This document shows positions 1 to 7,470 of a stretch of DNA of 21,959 bases, piece after piece. Location: positions 1 through 21,959 of the forward strand of contig DASSKF010000008.1 in assembly GCA_035690725.1 (NCBI GenBank), in the 5' to 3' direction. This stretch comes from DASSKF01 sp035690725. Lineage in GTDB: Bacteria; Actinomycetota; Actinomycetes; Actinomycetales; Dermatophilaceae. The stretch's first letter is position 1. Each line of letters begins with the position of its first letter. The notes below the pieces were generated by a model. The model was not told where the DNA came from. It saw only the letters and a program-made list of their open reading frames with translations, and ran no database searches. A program made the translations under genes and the position numbers.

Positions 1-156
1 ACCGGAGACGCCGGCCGCATCGAGCTGCGCCTTCGCGGTCGACGGTGCGAAGGTGGAGTGGAGGGGCCCGTGCTCCGGTGTGAGCCAGCTGTAGTCGCTC
101 ACCGACAGGTCCCACACGTGCAGGTGGGCATCGACCACGGGTTGCCTGGAGGTCAT
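1..156 (-). CDS. Amidohydrolase-2 family sugar lactonase (probable L-fuconolactonase), N-terminal 52 residues only
   Basis: Only the first 52 codons lie in the window; the gene runs off the left edge. The protein opens MTSRQPVVDAHLHVWDL, and the D-A-H-L-H-V-W metal-binding motif near residues 9-15 is the hallmark N-terminus of the amidohydrolase-2 (TIM-barrel) family. That family includes L-fuconolactonase and L-rhamnonolactonase. The ATG overlaps the TGA of the upstream reductase gene by four bases (ATGA), so translation is probably coupled; no good separate ribosome site is visible. By context it should open the lactone made by the neighbouring sugar 1-dehydrogenase, giving the acid used by the dehydratase two genes upstream. 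The family call is firm. The substrate is inferred from the operon and could also be another aldonolactone. Confidence 0.8.
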   Translation of the reverse strand, partial: MTSRQPVVDAHLHVWDLSVSDYSWLTPEHGPLHSTFAPSTAKAQLDAAGVSG

Positions 157-1127
157 ACCGTCACCAGACCCTGGTGGGACAACGTCGTCCACAGGTCCTC
201 GGGAGGAGGCGCGCTGATGCGTCGGGCATTCTGCCGGACCTGCTCGGGCGTCGCCCCACCGACGACGACCGTCCGTACGAGCGGGTGCCGCAGGGGGAAG
301 TGCAGTGCGGCAGTGGGGAGGTCGGTGTCGAGCCTCGTGCAGGCGGTGGCGATGGCCCGCACCCGCTCGAGCACCTCGGCCGGTGCTGCGGCGTACTCGT
401 AGAGGGCGTCGGCGCGAGGCGGGTCCTCGGCGAGCAGTCCCGAGTTGAACACCGCGGCGGCGACGACGTCGACGTCGTGCTCCGCAGCGGCGGGAAGTAC
501 GGCGTCGAGGGCGGACTGGTCGGCGAGGGTGTAGCGGCCGGCGACCATGAGCAGGTCCAGCTCGTCGGATCGCGCGCCGGCGAGCAGGGCGTCGGTCGAC
601 ATGGACGCCACTCCCACCCGCTCGACCAGGCCCTGGTCGCGCAGCCCGGCCAGTGCCGGTATGCCGGTGGCCAGCGCGGCGCTCAGGTCGAATCGCTCCG
701 GGTCGTGCAGGTAGAGGACGTCGACCCGGTCCAGGCCCAGCCGGGTCAGGGACTCCTCGAGACTTCGCCGGATCCCGTCGGCCGTGAAGTCCCACTGTCG
801 GCGCAGGGCCGCCGGCACGACGAAGTCGTGGGCCAGGTCGAGCTCGCCGGAACGGTTGGGGTCGGGCACCAGCAGCCGACCCACCTTCGTGGAGAGGGTG
901 AACTGGTCGCGGGGCTTGGTGGCGAGGAACTCCCCGAGCCGGCGCTCGGACAGCCCGAGCCCGTAGTGGGGTGCCGTGTCGAAGTAGCGCACGCCACAGT
1001 CCCAGGCGGCCTGCAGCAGCTCCCAGGCCGCGTCGTCGCTCAGCGCGCGGTGCAGGTTGCCGACGTTGGCTGCGCCGTAGGACAGGGGTGGCACCAGCCA
1101 CCGGTCGGGCGCGGACCGGTCAGGCAT
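153..1127 (-). CDS. Aldo/keto reductase, D-threo-aldose 1-dehydrogenase (L-fucose dehydrogenase) type
   Basis: A 324-residue cytosolic NAD(P)-dependent aldo/keto reductase. The catalytic tetrad is visible: D50 and Y55 in YFDTAPHYG, K81 in STKVG, and H141 in VLYLHDPE. The opening PLSYGAANVGNL and the C-terminal HPLVRTVVVGGATPEQVRQN are typical of the D-threo-aldose 1-dehydrogenase subgroup, which oxidises L-fucose (also D-arabinose and related sugars) at C1 to the lactone. The start chosen is the ATG at 1127, which overlaps the end of the dehydratase gene by 8 bp; longer reading in this frame gives low-complexity antisense sequence. It is the middle gene of a tightly packed three-gene operon. 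The family is sure; L-fucose as the natural substrate is inferred from neighbours. Confidence 0.88.
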   Translation of the reverse strand: MPDRSAPDRWLVPPLSYGAANVGNLHRALSDDAAWELLQAAWDCGVRYFDTAPHYGLGLSERRLGEFLATKPRDQFTLSTKVGRLLVPDPNRSGELDLAHDFVVPAALRRQWDFTADGIRRSLEESLTRLGLDRVDVLYLHDPERFDLSAALATGIPALAGLRDQGLVERVGVASMSTDALLAGARSDELDLLMVAGRYTLADQSALDAVLPAAAEHDVDVVAAAVFNSGLLAEDPPRADALYEYAAAPAEVLERVRAIATACTRLDTDLPTAALHFPLRHPLVRTVVVGGATPEQVRQNARRISAPPPEDLWTTLSHQGLVTV

Positions 1128-2406
1128 GACGGGGATGGCGGTACTCGGCCAGCGACGCTGCCAGCATCTCGGTGCCGGCTCCGGCCGCGGCCGGTGCAGC
1201 GTAACGACCGTCCTCCACCCGGACCGGCGTGACGAAGTGCTCGTGCAGGTGGTCGACGTACTCGATGGCCCGGCCCTCGAGCGTGCCGGAGACCGCGACG
1301 TAGTCGAACATGGACAGGTGCTGGACCGCCTCGCAGAGGCCGACCCCACCGGCGTGCGGGCACACCGGGACGCCGAACTTGGCGGCGAGGAGCAGGATGG
1401 CCAGGTTCTCGTTGACGCCGGCCACGCGGGTGGCGTCGATCTGGGCGATCTGCAAGGCGTCCGCCTGCAGGAACTGCTTGAACATCACCCGGTTCGCCAG
1501 GTGCTCCCCGGTCGCGACCGGTACCGGGGCCACACCGCGGGCGATCGCCGCGTGGCCCAGCACGTCGTCCGGGCTGGTCGGCTCCTCGACCCAGGCCAGG
1601 TCGAAGGGCTCGAGCTCGCCGACCCAGTCGATCGCCTCGCACACCTCCCAGCGCTGGTTCGCGTCCACCGCGATCCTGATGTCCGGCCCGACCGCGTCGC
1701 GGGCCAGTCCGAGGCGGCGCACGTCCTCGGCCCGGTCGGCACCGACCTTGAGCTTGATCTGGGTGAACCCGTCGGCGACCGCTTCCTTGCACAACCGGAG
1801 CAGCTTGGCATCGTCGTAGCCGAGCCACCCGGGGGTCGTGGTGTAGGCCGGGTAGCCGGCCTCCCGCAGCAGCCGGGCCCGCGCCACCCGGCCCGGCTCG
1901 GCACGGCGCAGGATCCGGAGGGCCTCCTCGGGGGTGAGCACGTCGGTCAGGTAGCGGAAGTCGACCAGGGCGACCAGCTCCTCGGGCGACAGGGAGGAGA
2001 GCAGCTGCCAGAGCGGCATGTCCGCTCGTTTGGCCCGCAGGTCCCACAGGGCGTTGACCACCGCGCCGATCGCCATGTGCACGACGCCCTTCTCCGGACC
2101 GAGCCACCGCAGCTGCGAGTCGTGGACCAGCTCCCGCCAGAGGCCGCCCAGGTCGTCGAGCAGGGCCTCCACGTCGCGACCCAGCAGCTGCTCCTCGAGC
2201 GCCCGGATGCTCGCGACCTGCAGGTCGTTCCCCCGGCCGATCGTGAACACGAAGCCGTGTCCCTGCAGGCCGTCGCCGGAGTCGGTGCACAGGCGCACGT
2301 ACGCCGCCGAGTAGTCGGGATCGGGGTTCATGGCATCCGACCCGTCCAGGGCCAGGGACGTGGGGAACCGCACGTCGCAGGTCTGCAGTGCGGTGATGGT
2401 GCTCAC
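1120..2406 (-). CDS. fucD: L-fuconate dehydratase (enolase superfamily, ENOSF1/FucD type)
   Basis: A 428-residue enolase-superfamily enzyme that dehydrates L-fuconate to 2-keto-3-deoxy-L-fuconate. It resembles human ENOSF1 and Xanthomonas FucD along its length, which is the family's usual size. The K-x-K base motif is at K218/K220 (IKLKVGAD). Metal ligands are D248 (VDANQRW), E274 (WVEEPTSPDD) and E301 (ATGEHL). The Asp-His partner is D324 (QID) and H351 (CPHAGGVGLCE). EYVDHLHEHF near the C-terminus is also characteristic. I chose the GTG at 2406: a GGAGG lies six bases upstream of it. The ATG two codons earlier (2412) directly abuts that GGAGG and is a poor start. It is the first gene of the minus-strand operon and carries a strong promoter with an embedded operator. 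Confidence 0.93.
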   Translation of the reverse strand: MSTITALQTCDVRFPTSLALDGSDAMNPDPDYSAAYVRLCTDSGDGLQGHGFVFTIGRGNDLQVASIRALEEQLLGRDVEALLDDLGGLWRELVHDSQLRWLGPEKGVVHMAIGAVVNALWDLRAKRADMPLWQLLSSLSPEELVALVDFRYLTDVLTPEEALRILRRAEPGRVARARLLREAGYPAYTTTPGWLGYDDAKLLRLCKEAVADGFTQIKLKVGADRAEDVRRLGLARDAVGPDIRIAVDANQRWEVCEAIDWVGELEPFDLAWVEEPTSPDDVLGHAAIARGVAPVPVATGEHLANRVMFKQFLQADALQIAQIDATRVAGVNENLAILLLAAKFGVPVCPHAGGVGLCEAVQHLSMFDYVAVSGTLEGRAIEYVDHLHEHFVTPVRVEDGRYAAPAAAGAGTEMLAASLAEYRHPRHA

Positions 2407-2436
2407 GGACATCCTCCGGGGCTCGTCGTGCCGCCG

Positions 2437-2465
2437 AGCCTAGAGATCGGATGTCTGTGCGTCAA
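2437..2465 (-). promoter_or_regulatory. Promoter of the fucD operon
   Basis: On the minus strand, TTGACG (2465-2460) and TAGGCT (2442-2437) are separated by exactly 17 bp, close to a sigma-70/SigA-type consensus for actinobacteria. The 15-bp palindromic operator fills the spacer, as expected for a repressed promoter. Seen by eye; not tested. Confidence 0.7.
2442..2456. promoter_or_regulatory. GntR (FCD) operator, site 1
   Basis: AGAGATCGGATGTCT fits the palindrome AGANATCNGATNTCT at all 12 specified positions. The reverse complement of the same 15 bases recurs exactly in front of the GntR gene (8183-8197). It sits between the -35 and -10 of the fucD promoter. Assignment to the linked GntR protein is an inference from position and symmetry. 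Confidence 0.75.
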
Positions 2466-2491
2466 TCACTGGAGACGTCTCGAGACCCGTG

Positions 2492-2521
2492 CTGCCATCA
2501 CCCAGCCTGGCGCGCTAGAGT
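2492..2521 (+). promoter_or_regulatory. Probable promoter of the hydrolase-dehydrogenase genes
   Basis: TAGAGT (2516-2521) is a TANNNT -10 box; CTGCCA (2492-2497) is a 4/6 match to TTGACA with an 18-bp spacer. The -10 box overlaps operator site 2, which supports it as the regulated promoter. The -35 is weak, so confidence is moderate. Confidence 0.5.
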
Positions 2522-2531
2522 TCCGATGTCC
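2517..2531. promoter_or_regulatory. GntR (FCD) operator, site 2 (imperfect)
   Basis: AGAGTTCCGATGTCC matches the palindrome AGANATCNGATNTCT with two mismatches (T for A at position 5, C for T at position 15). It overlaps the -10 of the plus-strand promoter, 46 bp upstream of the hydrolase start. With site 1 it puts both arms of the divergent operons under the same regulator. Confidence 0.6.
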
Positions 2532-2577
2532 GTCCCGGACCCGACGCGGCCTTCCGAAACTGCGAGATGAGGACTCC

Positions 2578-3423
2578 ATGAGACTTGCCCGCCATGGGGC
2601 TGCCGGTGCGGAGCATCCGGTGGTCGAGCAGGACGGCCGATACTTCGACCTCGGCGACGTGACCGCCGACGTGGACGGTGCGTTCCTCGCGGCCGACGGG
2701 CTCCGACGGGTGCGTGATGCGCTGGCGGCCGGGAGCCTTCCGGAGCTGCCCGAGGAGCCGGATCGGCTCGGGTCCCCGATCGCCCGCCCCGGTGCGGTCG
2801 TCTGCATCGGGATGAACTACGCCGCACACGCCGCCGAGTCCGGCGCACGCCCGCCGAGACAGCCGGTCATCTTCCTCAAGACCCCGAACACCGTCGCCGG
2901 ACCGCACGACGCGGTGGCGATTCCCCGGCGCAGCGAGCGCACCGACTGGGAGGTGGAGCTGGGCGTCGTCGTCGGGCGACGTGCCAGCTACCTCGGCTCG
3001 CCGGCGCAGGCGATGGAGCACGTGGCGGGCTTCGTCGTGGCCAACGACCTCTCGGAGCGGACGTTCCAGCTCGAGGAGTCCGGCGGCCAGTGGAGCAAGG
3101 GCAAGTGCGCACCGGGGTTCAGCCCGGTCGGCCCCTACCTCGTGCCGGCCGACGAGGTCGACTGCACGGCGCTGCGCCTGCGGAGCTGGGTCAACGGGGA
3201 GCCGCGACAGGACTCGAGCACCGCTGACATGGTCTTCCCGGTCGATCACCTGGTCTGGGACCTCTCCCAGTACCTGACGCTCGAGCCGGGCGACCTGATC
3301 CTGACCGGCACGCCGGAGGGTGTCGCGCTGTCCGGCCGCTTCCCGTACCTGCGTCCCGGGGACGTCGTCGAGCTGGAGATCGAGGGCCTGGGTCGGCAGC
3401 GGCAGCGGATGGTGCCGGCATAG
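2578..3423 (+). CDS. FAH-family 2,4-diketo-3-deoxy-L-fuconate hydrolase (probable)
   Basis: A 281-residue fumarylacetoacetate-hydrolase-family protein: a short N-terminal domain, then the FAH fold from about residue 70 (GAVVCIGMNYAAHAAE). Metal-binding residues are E125 and E127 (DWEVELGVVVG) and D157 (VANDLSER). The C-terminal ILTGTPEGVAL loop is characteristic. FAH enzymes in sugar clusters of this kind split 2,4-diketo-3-deoxy-L-fuconate (or -rhamnonate) into pyruvate and L-lactate, the last step of the oxidative L-fucose route. The ATG follows TGAGGA by four bases. It diverges from fucD across a 171-bp regulatory gap and is followed after 72 bp by the dehydrogenase that would make its substrate. 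The exact substrate is inferred from context. Confidence 0.85.
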   Translation: MRLARHGAAGAEHPVVEQDGRYFDLGDVTADVDGAFLAADGLRRVRDALAAGSLPELPEEPDRLGSPIARPGAVVCIGMNYAAHAAESGARPPRQPVIFLKTPNTVAGPHDAVAIPRRSERTDWEVELGVVVGRRASYLGSPAQAMEHVAGFVVANDLSERTFQLEESGGQWSKGKCAPGFSPVGPYLVPADEVDCTALRLRSWVNGEPRQDSSTADMVFPVDHLVWDLSQYLTLEPGDLILTGTPEGVALSGRFPYLRPGDVVELEIEGLGRQRQRMVPA

Positions 3424-3495
3424 CGGGAAGGCCCCGGCGACGGTCGAGCGACGACCGGCACCTGCACACGAGGACATCGACCAAGGAGCGTAGTG

Positions 3496-4257
3496 ATGTC
3501 AGGAGAGTTCGCCGGTCTCGCCGCCGTCGTCACCGGGGGAGCGTCGGGCATCGGCGCCGCGGTGGCCCGGCAGCTGCACGAGGCCGGGGCACGCGTCGCG
3601 GTCCTCGACCTCGAGCCGAGCGAGGACCGCGACGTGCTGTCCGTGACCGCCGACGTGCGCGACGACGGCTCGGTCCGGCGAGCGGTCGCGGAGGCGGCCG
3701 AACGCCTGGGCGGCGTCGATGTCCTGGTGAACAACGCCGGTGTCGGGGCGCAGGGCACGGTCGCCGACAACTCCGACGAGGAGTGGGCGCGGGTCCTCGA
3801 CGTCAACGTCGTCGGAATGGCGCGAGTCTCCCGTGCGTGCCTGCCACACCTGCGCCGCTCGAGGGCGGCAGCGATCGTCAACACGTGCTCCATCGCGGCC
3901 ACCGCCGGCCTCCCGCAGCGCGCGCTCTACAGCGCGAGCAAGGGCGCCGTCCTCGCACTCACCCGGGCGATGGCCGCCGACCACCTGCGGGAAGGGATCC
4001 GGGTGAACTGCGTGAACCCCGGGACGGCAGACACCCCGTGGATCGGCCGGCTGCTGGAGCAGGCTGCCGATCCTGCTGCCGAGCGGGACGCCCTGAACGC
4101 CCGGCAGCCGCACGGGCGGCTCGTGTCCGCCGACGAGGTCGCCCAGGCGGTCGTCCACCTCGCGAGCCCGCGCGCCGGCTCGACGACCGGCATCGACCTG
4201 CCGGTGGACGGCGGCATGGGGGCGCTCCGGCTGCGGCCCCGGACCCTTGACGCCTGA
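3496..4257 (+). CDS. SDR-family 2-keto-3-deoxy-L-fuconate 4-dehydrogenase (probable)
   Basis: A 253-residue classical short-chain dehydrogenase. The cofactor motif TGGASGIG is at residues 13-20, NNAG at 79-82, and the catalytic set is N104, S132, Y145 and K149 (YSASK). D38 after the second strand (VAVLDLE) favours NAD. In this setting it should oxidise C4 of 2-keto-3-deoxy-L-fuconate, the product of the dehydratase, to the diketo acid cleaved by the preceding hydrolase. The ATG at 3496 is chosen because AAGGAG lies seven bases upstream; an in-frame GTG at 3493 is only four bases from it. The stop codon overlaps a LacI-type operator. The SDR family is certain, the substrate inferred. Confidence 0.85.
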   Translation: MSGEFAGLAAVVTGGASGIGAAVARQLHEAGARVAVLDLEPSEDRDVLSVTADVRDDGSVRRAVAEAAERLGGVDVLVNNAGVGAQGTVADNSDEEWARVLDVNVVGMARVSRACLPHLRRSRAAAIVNTCSIAATAGLPQRALYSASKGAVLALTRAMAADHLREGIRVNCVNPGTADTPWIGRLLEQAADPAAERDALNARQPHGRLVSADEVAQAVVHLASPRAGSTTGIDLPVDGGMGALRLRPRTLDA

Positions 4258-4267
4258 AAACGATTTC
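4256..4267. promoter_or_regulatory. LacI-type operator before the kinase gene
   Basis: GAAAACGATTTC is a perfect instance of the palindrome GAAANCGNTTTC, with the central CG typical of LacI-family sites. It starts inside the stop codon of the dehydrogenase gene and ends 15 bp before the kinase GTG. A related 12-mer (10 of 12 bases equal) lies in front of the linked lacI gene. It stands out as AT-rich in a GC-rich gap. No clear -10 box is visible beside it, so it may act on an internal promoter or as a roadblock. Confidence 0.6.
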
Positions 4268-4282
4268 TGACAGGCTGCGACC

Positions 4283-5761
4283 GTGGCAACCCCAGCTGTC
4301 CTCGGCGTGGACATCGGCACCTCGAGCAGCAAGGGCGTGCTCGTCGACCTGAGTGGTCGAGTCGTTGCCTCGGCGGCACGCGAGCACACCGTGTCGCGTC
4401 CCCGCCCCGGGTGGGTCGAGATGGACGGGCGCGTCTGGTGGGAGGAGTTCTGCTCGCTCAGTCACCAGCTGGCCAGCGACCCGGCGTGGGACGTCGTGGC
4501 GGTCGGTGTCAGCGGCATGGGCCCGTGCGTCCTGCTGGTGGACGACCGTGGCGAGCCGGTGCGGCCGGCCATCCTCTACGGGGTCGACACCCGGGCCGGC
4601 GAGCAGATCCGCCGAATGGAGGAGGAACTCGGGGCCGAGGCGATCCGGGAGCGGTGTGGCTCTGCGCTGTCGTCGCAGGCCGCCGGCCCGAAGATCCGGT
4701 GGGTCGCGGACAATGAGCCCGAGGTCTTCGCCCGTGCGCGGCGCCTCTTCATGCCTGCGTCGTGGCTCGCTCACCAGCTCACCGGCGCGTACGTGCTGGA
4801 CCACCACTCGGCGAGCCAGTGCACGCCGTTGTACGACACCGGAGCGCTCGCGTGGCACCGCCCCTGGGCCGACCCGATCACCGGCGTGGTCGAGCTGCCT
4901 CCGTTGGCCTGGCCCGGCGACGTGGCCGGAGAGGTCACGGCAGGAGCGAGCCACGCCACCGGACTGCGGGCCGGCATCCCGGTCATCACGGGGACCATCG
5001 ACGCGTGGTCCGAGGCGGTCAGCGTGGGCGCGCAGGGAGTCGGTGACCTGATGCTGATGTACGGCACGACGATGTTCCTCATCAACACCGTCGACGGCCG
5101 GCCCACCCATCCGTCGTTGTGGGGGACCGTCGGCGCCTTCCCGGGCACCCACAACCTCGCCGGTGGAATGGCCACGTCGGGGGCGGTCACCGCCTGGCTG
5201 CGCGACCTGTTCGGCGCCCCCGGCTACGCGGAGCTCACGAAGCTGGCGGACGAGGCGGGCCCCGGCGCCAACGGGCTGCTGATGCTGCCCTACTTCGCGG
5301 GAGAGCGGACCCCGGTCATGGATCCTGACGCGCGGGGCACCCTGCTCGGGCTGACCCTGTCGCACACCGCCGGTGATCTCTACCGATCCGCGCTGGAGGC
5401 AACGGCTCTGGGCGTGCGGCACAACATCGAGACCATCGAGGCCGCAGGGGGAGACGTCCGTCGCATCGTTGCCGTAGGGGGAGGGACGCAGGGGAGGCTG
5501 TGGACCCAGGTCGTGTCCGACGTCGTGCAGCGGCCGCAGCAGATTCCCTCGCAGACGATCGGTGCCAGCTACGGCGCGGCCCTCCTCGCCGCGCAGGCCA
5601 CCGGTCCACATGACGTCGACGAGTGGAACCCCGTCCTCGAGGAGCGCACGCCGCAAGCGAACCTCGCGGGCCCCTACGACGAGCTGTACGGCCTCTACCG
5701 CTCCGCCTACGACAGCACCAGGTCCATCGCGCACGCGCTGGCCCATCGGCAGCACCGCTGA
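4283..5761 (+). CDS. FGGY-family carbohydrate kinase
   Basis: A 492-residue FGGY kinase of normal length, made of two actin-like domains. The N-terminal phosphate loop is GVDIGTSSSKGVL (residues 8-20). The second domain carries YFAGERTPVMDPDARG near residues 337-352 and the adenosine motif VAVGGGTQGRLW near 395-406. The family phosphorylates sugars such as xylulose, ribulose, fuculose or gluconate; sequence alone does not fix the sugar. The GTG start has only a weak AGG eight bases upstream. It begins 25 bp after the dehydrogenase gene and ends 42 bp before the isomerase gene, so isomerase and kinase are likely a functional pair turning an aldose into a ketose phosphate. A LacI-type operator directly precedes it. 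No sugar-phosphate aldolase is present in the window. Confidence 0.88.
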   Translation: MATPAVLGVDIGTSSSKGVLVDLSGRVVASAAREHTVSRPRPGWVEMDGRVWWEEFCSLSHQLASDPAWDVVAVGVSGMGPCVLLVDDRGEPVRPAILYGVDTRAGEQIRRMEEELGAEAIRERCGSALSSQAAGPKIRWVADNEPEVFARARRLFMPASWLAHQLTGAYVLDHHSASQCTPLYDTGALAWHRPWADPITGVVELPPLAWPGDVAGEVTAGASHATGLRAGIPVITGTIDAWSEAVSVGAQGVGDLMLMYGTTMFLINTVDGRPTHPSLWGTVGAFPGTHNLAGGMATSGAVTAWLRDLFGAPGYAELTKLADEAGPGANGLLMLPYFAGERTPVMDPDARGTLLGLTLSHTAGDLYRSALEATALGVRHNIETIEAAGGDVRRIVAVGGGTQGRLWTQVVSDVVQRPQQIPSQTIGASYGAALLAAQATGPHDVDEWNPVLEERTPQANLAGPYDELYGLYRSAYDSTRSIAHALAHRQHR

Positions 5762-5803
5762 CCAGCCCACCGACGAAAGCATCGGCACACGAAGGAGTTC
5801 GAG

Positions 5804-7438
5804 ATGTCGGCCTACACCCTGCCCCGCCCTGTTGAACGGCCCGCTGCACGGCCACGGACCGTCTACACGGTCGCGAGTGGTGACCTTCGACCGGCGGCGA
5901 ACGAGACGTGCTGGCCCACCCAGCAGAAGCTGGAGAAGGACCTCGCCCGGGCGGTGGAGTCGCTGGGCTGGTCCGTGCAACGAGGCCACGCCGTGGACGA
6001 CGCCAAGGGGCACGGGTTCATCGACAGCCAGGCGGCCGGCATACAGGTGTTCCGGCAGCTGCCGGTCGACGCGCCGCTCATCGTCGTGGAGGCGGTGTGG
6101 CAGTACAGCCACCACGTGCTGGCGGGCCTGCGTAGTCACCAGGGACCGATCCTGGTCGTCGCCAACTGGAACGGTGAGTTCCCCGGCTTGGTGGGGCTGT
6201 TGAACCTGACCGCCAGCCTGACCAAGGCCGGCGTGAGGTACTCGGCACTGTGGAGCGAGGACTTCACCGACGCGTGGGCCCTGGACGGGCTCAGGACCTG
6301 GCTGGAGACCGGCGAGCTGCGCCACGACGAGAGCCACGTGCGCGACCTGCCGGCGCTCGGCAGCAGTGACGAGGTGGAGCTGGGCCGGGCCGTCGCCGAG
6401 CAGCTCCGGACCGACAAGGCGGTCATGGGCGTCTTCGACGAGGGCTGCATGGGGATGTACAACGCGATCTTCGACGACGAGCTGCTCAATCCGCTGGGGA
6501 TCTACAAGGAGCGGCTCTCGCAGAGCGCCCTCGTGGTCGAGATGGGCAAGGTCACCGACGAGGAGGCGAGTGCCGTCCGGGCCTGGCTGGAGGAGGCCGG
6601 GCTGGACTTCCGCACCGGGACCGACGAGGCCAGCGAGCTGACCGACGCCCAGCTGCACAGCCAGTTCAGGATGTACATCGCCGCCATGCGGATCGCCGAC
6701 GACTTCGGCCTCGACGCCGTCGGCATCCAGTACCAGCAGGGTCTCAAGGACGTCGTGCCCGCAAGCGACCTCGCCGAGGGACTGATGAACGACCCGCACC
6801 GGCCACCGGTGCGCAGCCGGGACGGGGCACGGGAGCTGTATGCCGGAGCGGCCCTGCCGCACTTCAACGAGGTCGACCAGGGGGTGGCGGTCGACTCGTT
6901 GCTGACCAACCGGATCTGGACCGCCATGGGGCTGGACCCGGCCACGACGCTGCACGACATCCGGTGGGGAGATCCGTACGGCGACGACTTCATCTGGGTC
7001 TTCGAGATCTCCGGCTCGGTGCCCGCGTCGCACAACGGCGGCTACGACAAGTCGTGGAGCATGCGGCAGCCGCCGATGTTCTTCCCGCTCGGCGGCGGGA
7101 CCCTCAGCGGGGTGTCCAGGCCGGGCGAGATCGTCTGGTCACGGGTCTTCCTGATGGACGGCCGGCTGCATGCCGACGTCGGACGGGCGACGGTCGTCGA
7201 CCTGCCCGAGGAGGAGACCCGGCGCCGGCTCGACGCCACCAACCCGCAGTGGCCGATCATGCACGCGGTCCTGCACGGGGTCACCCGCGACCAGATGATG
7301 GCCCGCCACAAGGCGAACCACGTCAACGTCGTCTACGGGCCGGACGGGGACACGGCGGACAAGGCGCTGCTGGCCAAGGCAGCAGCCTTCGACGCCCTCG
7401 GGATCGAGGTCCACCTCTGCGGCGACGTCGCCGTCTGA
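5804..7438 (+). CDS. L-fucose/L-arabinose isomerase-family protein
   Basis: A 544-residue protein with the layout of the FucI/AraA-like isomerases: an N-terminal Rossmann-like region (VAWQ-type segment around residues 90-125, ILVVANWNGEFPG), a central FDEGCMGMYNA motif near 211-221 that could supply a metal-binding acid, and a C-terminal HKANHVNVVYG with H506, in the place of the late metal-binding His of these enzymes. It should interconvert an aldose and ketose with a divalent metal, in the cytosol. AAGGAG lies six bases before the ATG. Enzymes of this group often accept both L-fucose and D-arabinose. With the adjacent kinase and no aldolase, D-arabinose to D-ribulose 5-phosphate is a possible use. 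Family placement is fairly good; substrate open. Confidence 0.75.
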   Translation: MSAYTLPRPVERPAARPRTVYTVASGDLRPAANETCWPTQQKLEKDLARAVESLGWSVQRGHAVDDAKGHGFIDSQAAGIQVFRQLPVDAPLIVVEAVWQYSHHVLAGLRSHQGPILVVANWNGEFPGLVGLLNLTASLTKAGVRYSALWSEDFTDAWALDGLRTWLETGELRHDESHVRDLPALGSSDEVELGRAVAEQLRTDKAVMGVFDEGCMGMYNAIFDDELLNPLGIYKERLSQSALVVEMGKVTDEEASAVRAWLEEAGLDFRTGTDEASELTDAQLHSQFRMYIAAMRIADDFGLDAVGIQYQQGLKDVVPASDLAEGLMNDPHRPPVRSRDGARELYAGAALPHFNEVDQGVAVDSLLTNRIWTAMGLDPATTLHDIRWGDPYGDDFIWVFEISGSVPASHNGGYDKSWSMRQPPMFFPLGGGTLSGVSRPGEIVWSRVFLMDGRLHADVGRATVVDLPEEETRRRLDATNPQWPIMHAVLHGVTRDQMMARHKANHVNVVYGPDGDTADKALLAKAAAFDALGIEVHLCGDVAV

Positions 7439-7449
7439 GCGGCCGGTCC

Positions 7450-7467
7450 GCGGCCGGTGGGTGCCGC
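7450..7467. terminator. Weak hairpin between convergent isomerase and GntR genes
   Basis: The 32-bp gap between two convergent stop codons holds GCGGC (7450-7454) and GCCGC (7463-7467) with an 8-base loop, and a repeated GCGGCCGGT. There is no T-tract. It may serve as a short two-way terminator, but the stem is only 5 bp. Confidence 0.3.
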
Positions 7468-7470
7468 GTG

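Noticed and set aside
1126..2577. A long plus-strand open frame across the fucD region that continues into the FAH hydrolase
   Set aside because: Its first 480 or so residues are His/Gln/Gly/Arg-rich antisense of fucD. The recognisable FAH protein begins at the ATG at 2578 with its own ribosome site.
3959..7033. A minus-strand open frame of about 1,000 codons opposite the kinase and isomerase
   Set aside because: It is an antisense shadow typical of GC-rich DNA, with no family motif, and lies opposite two well-recognised genes.
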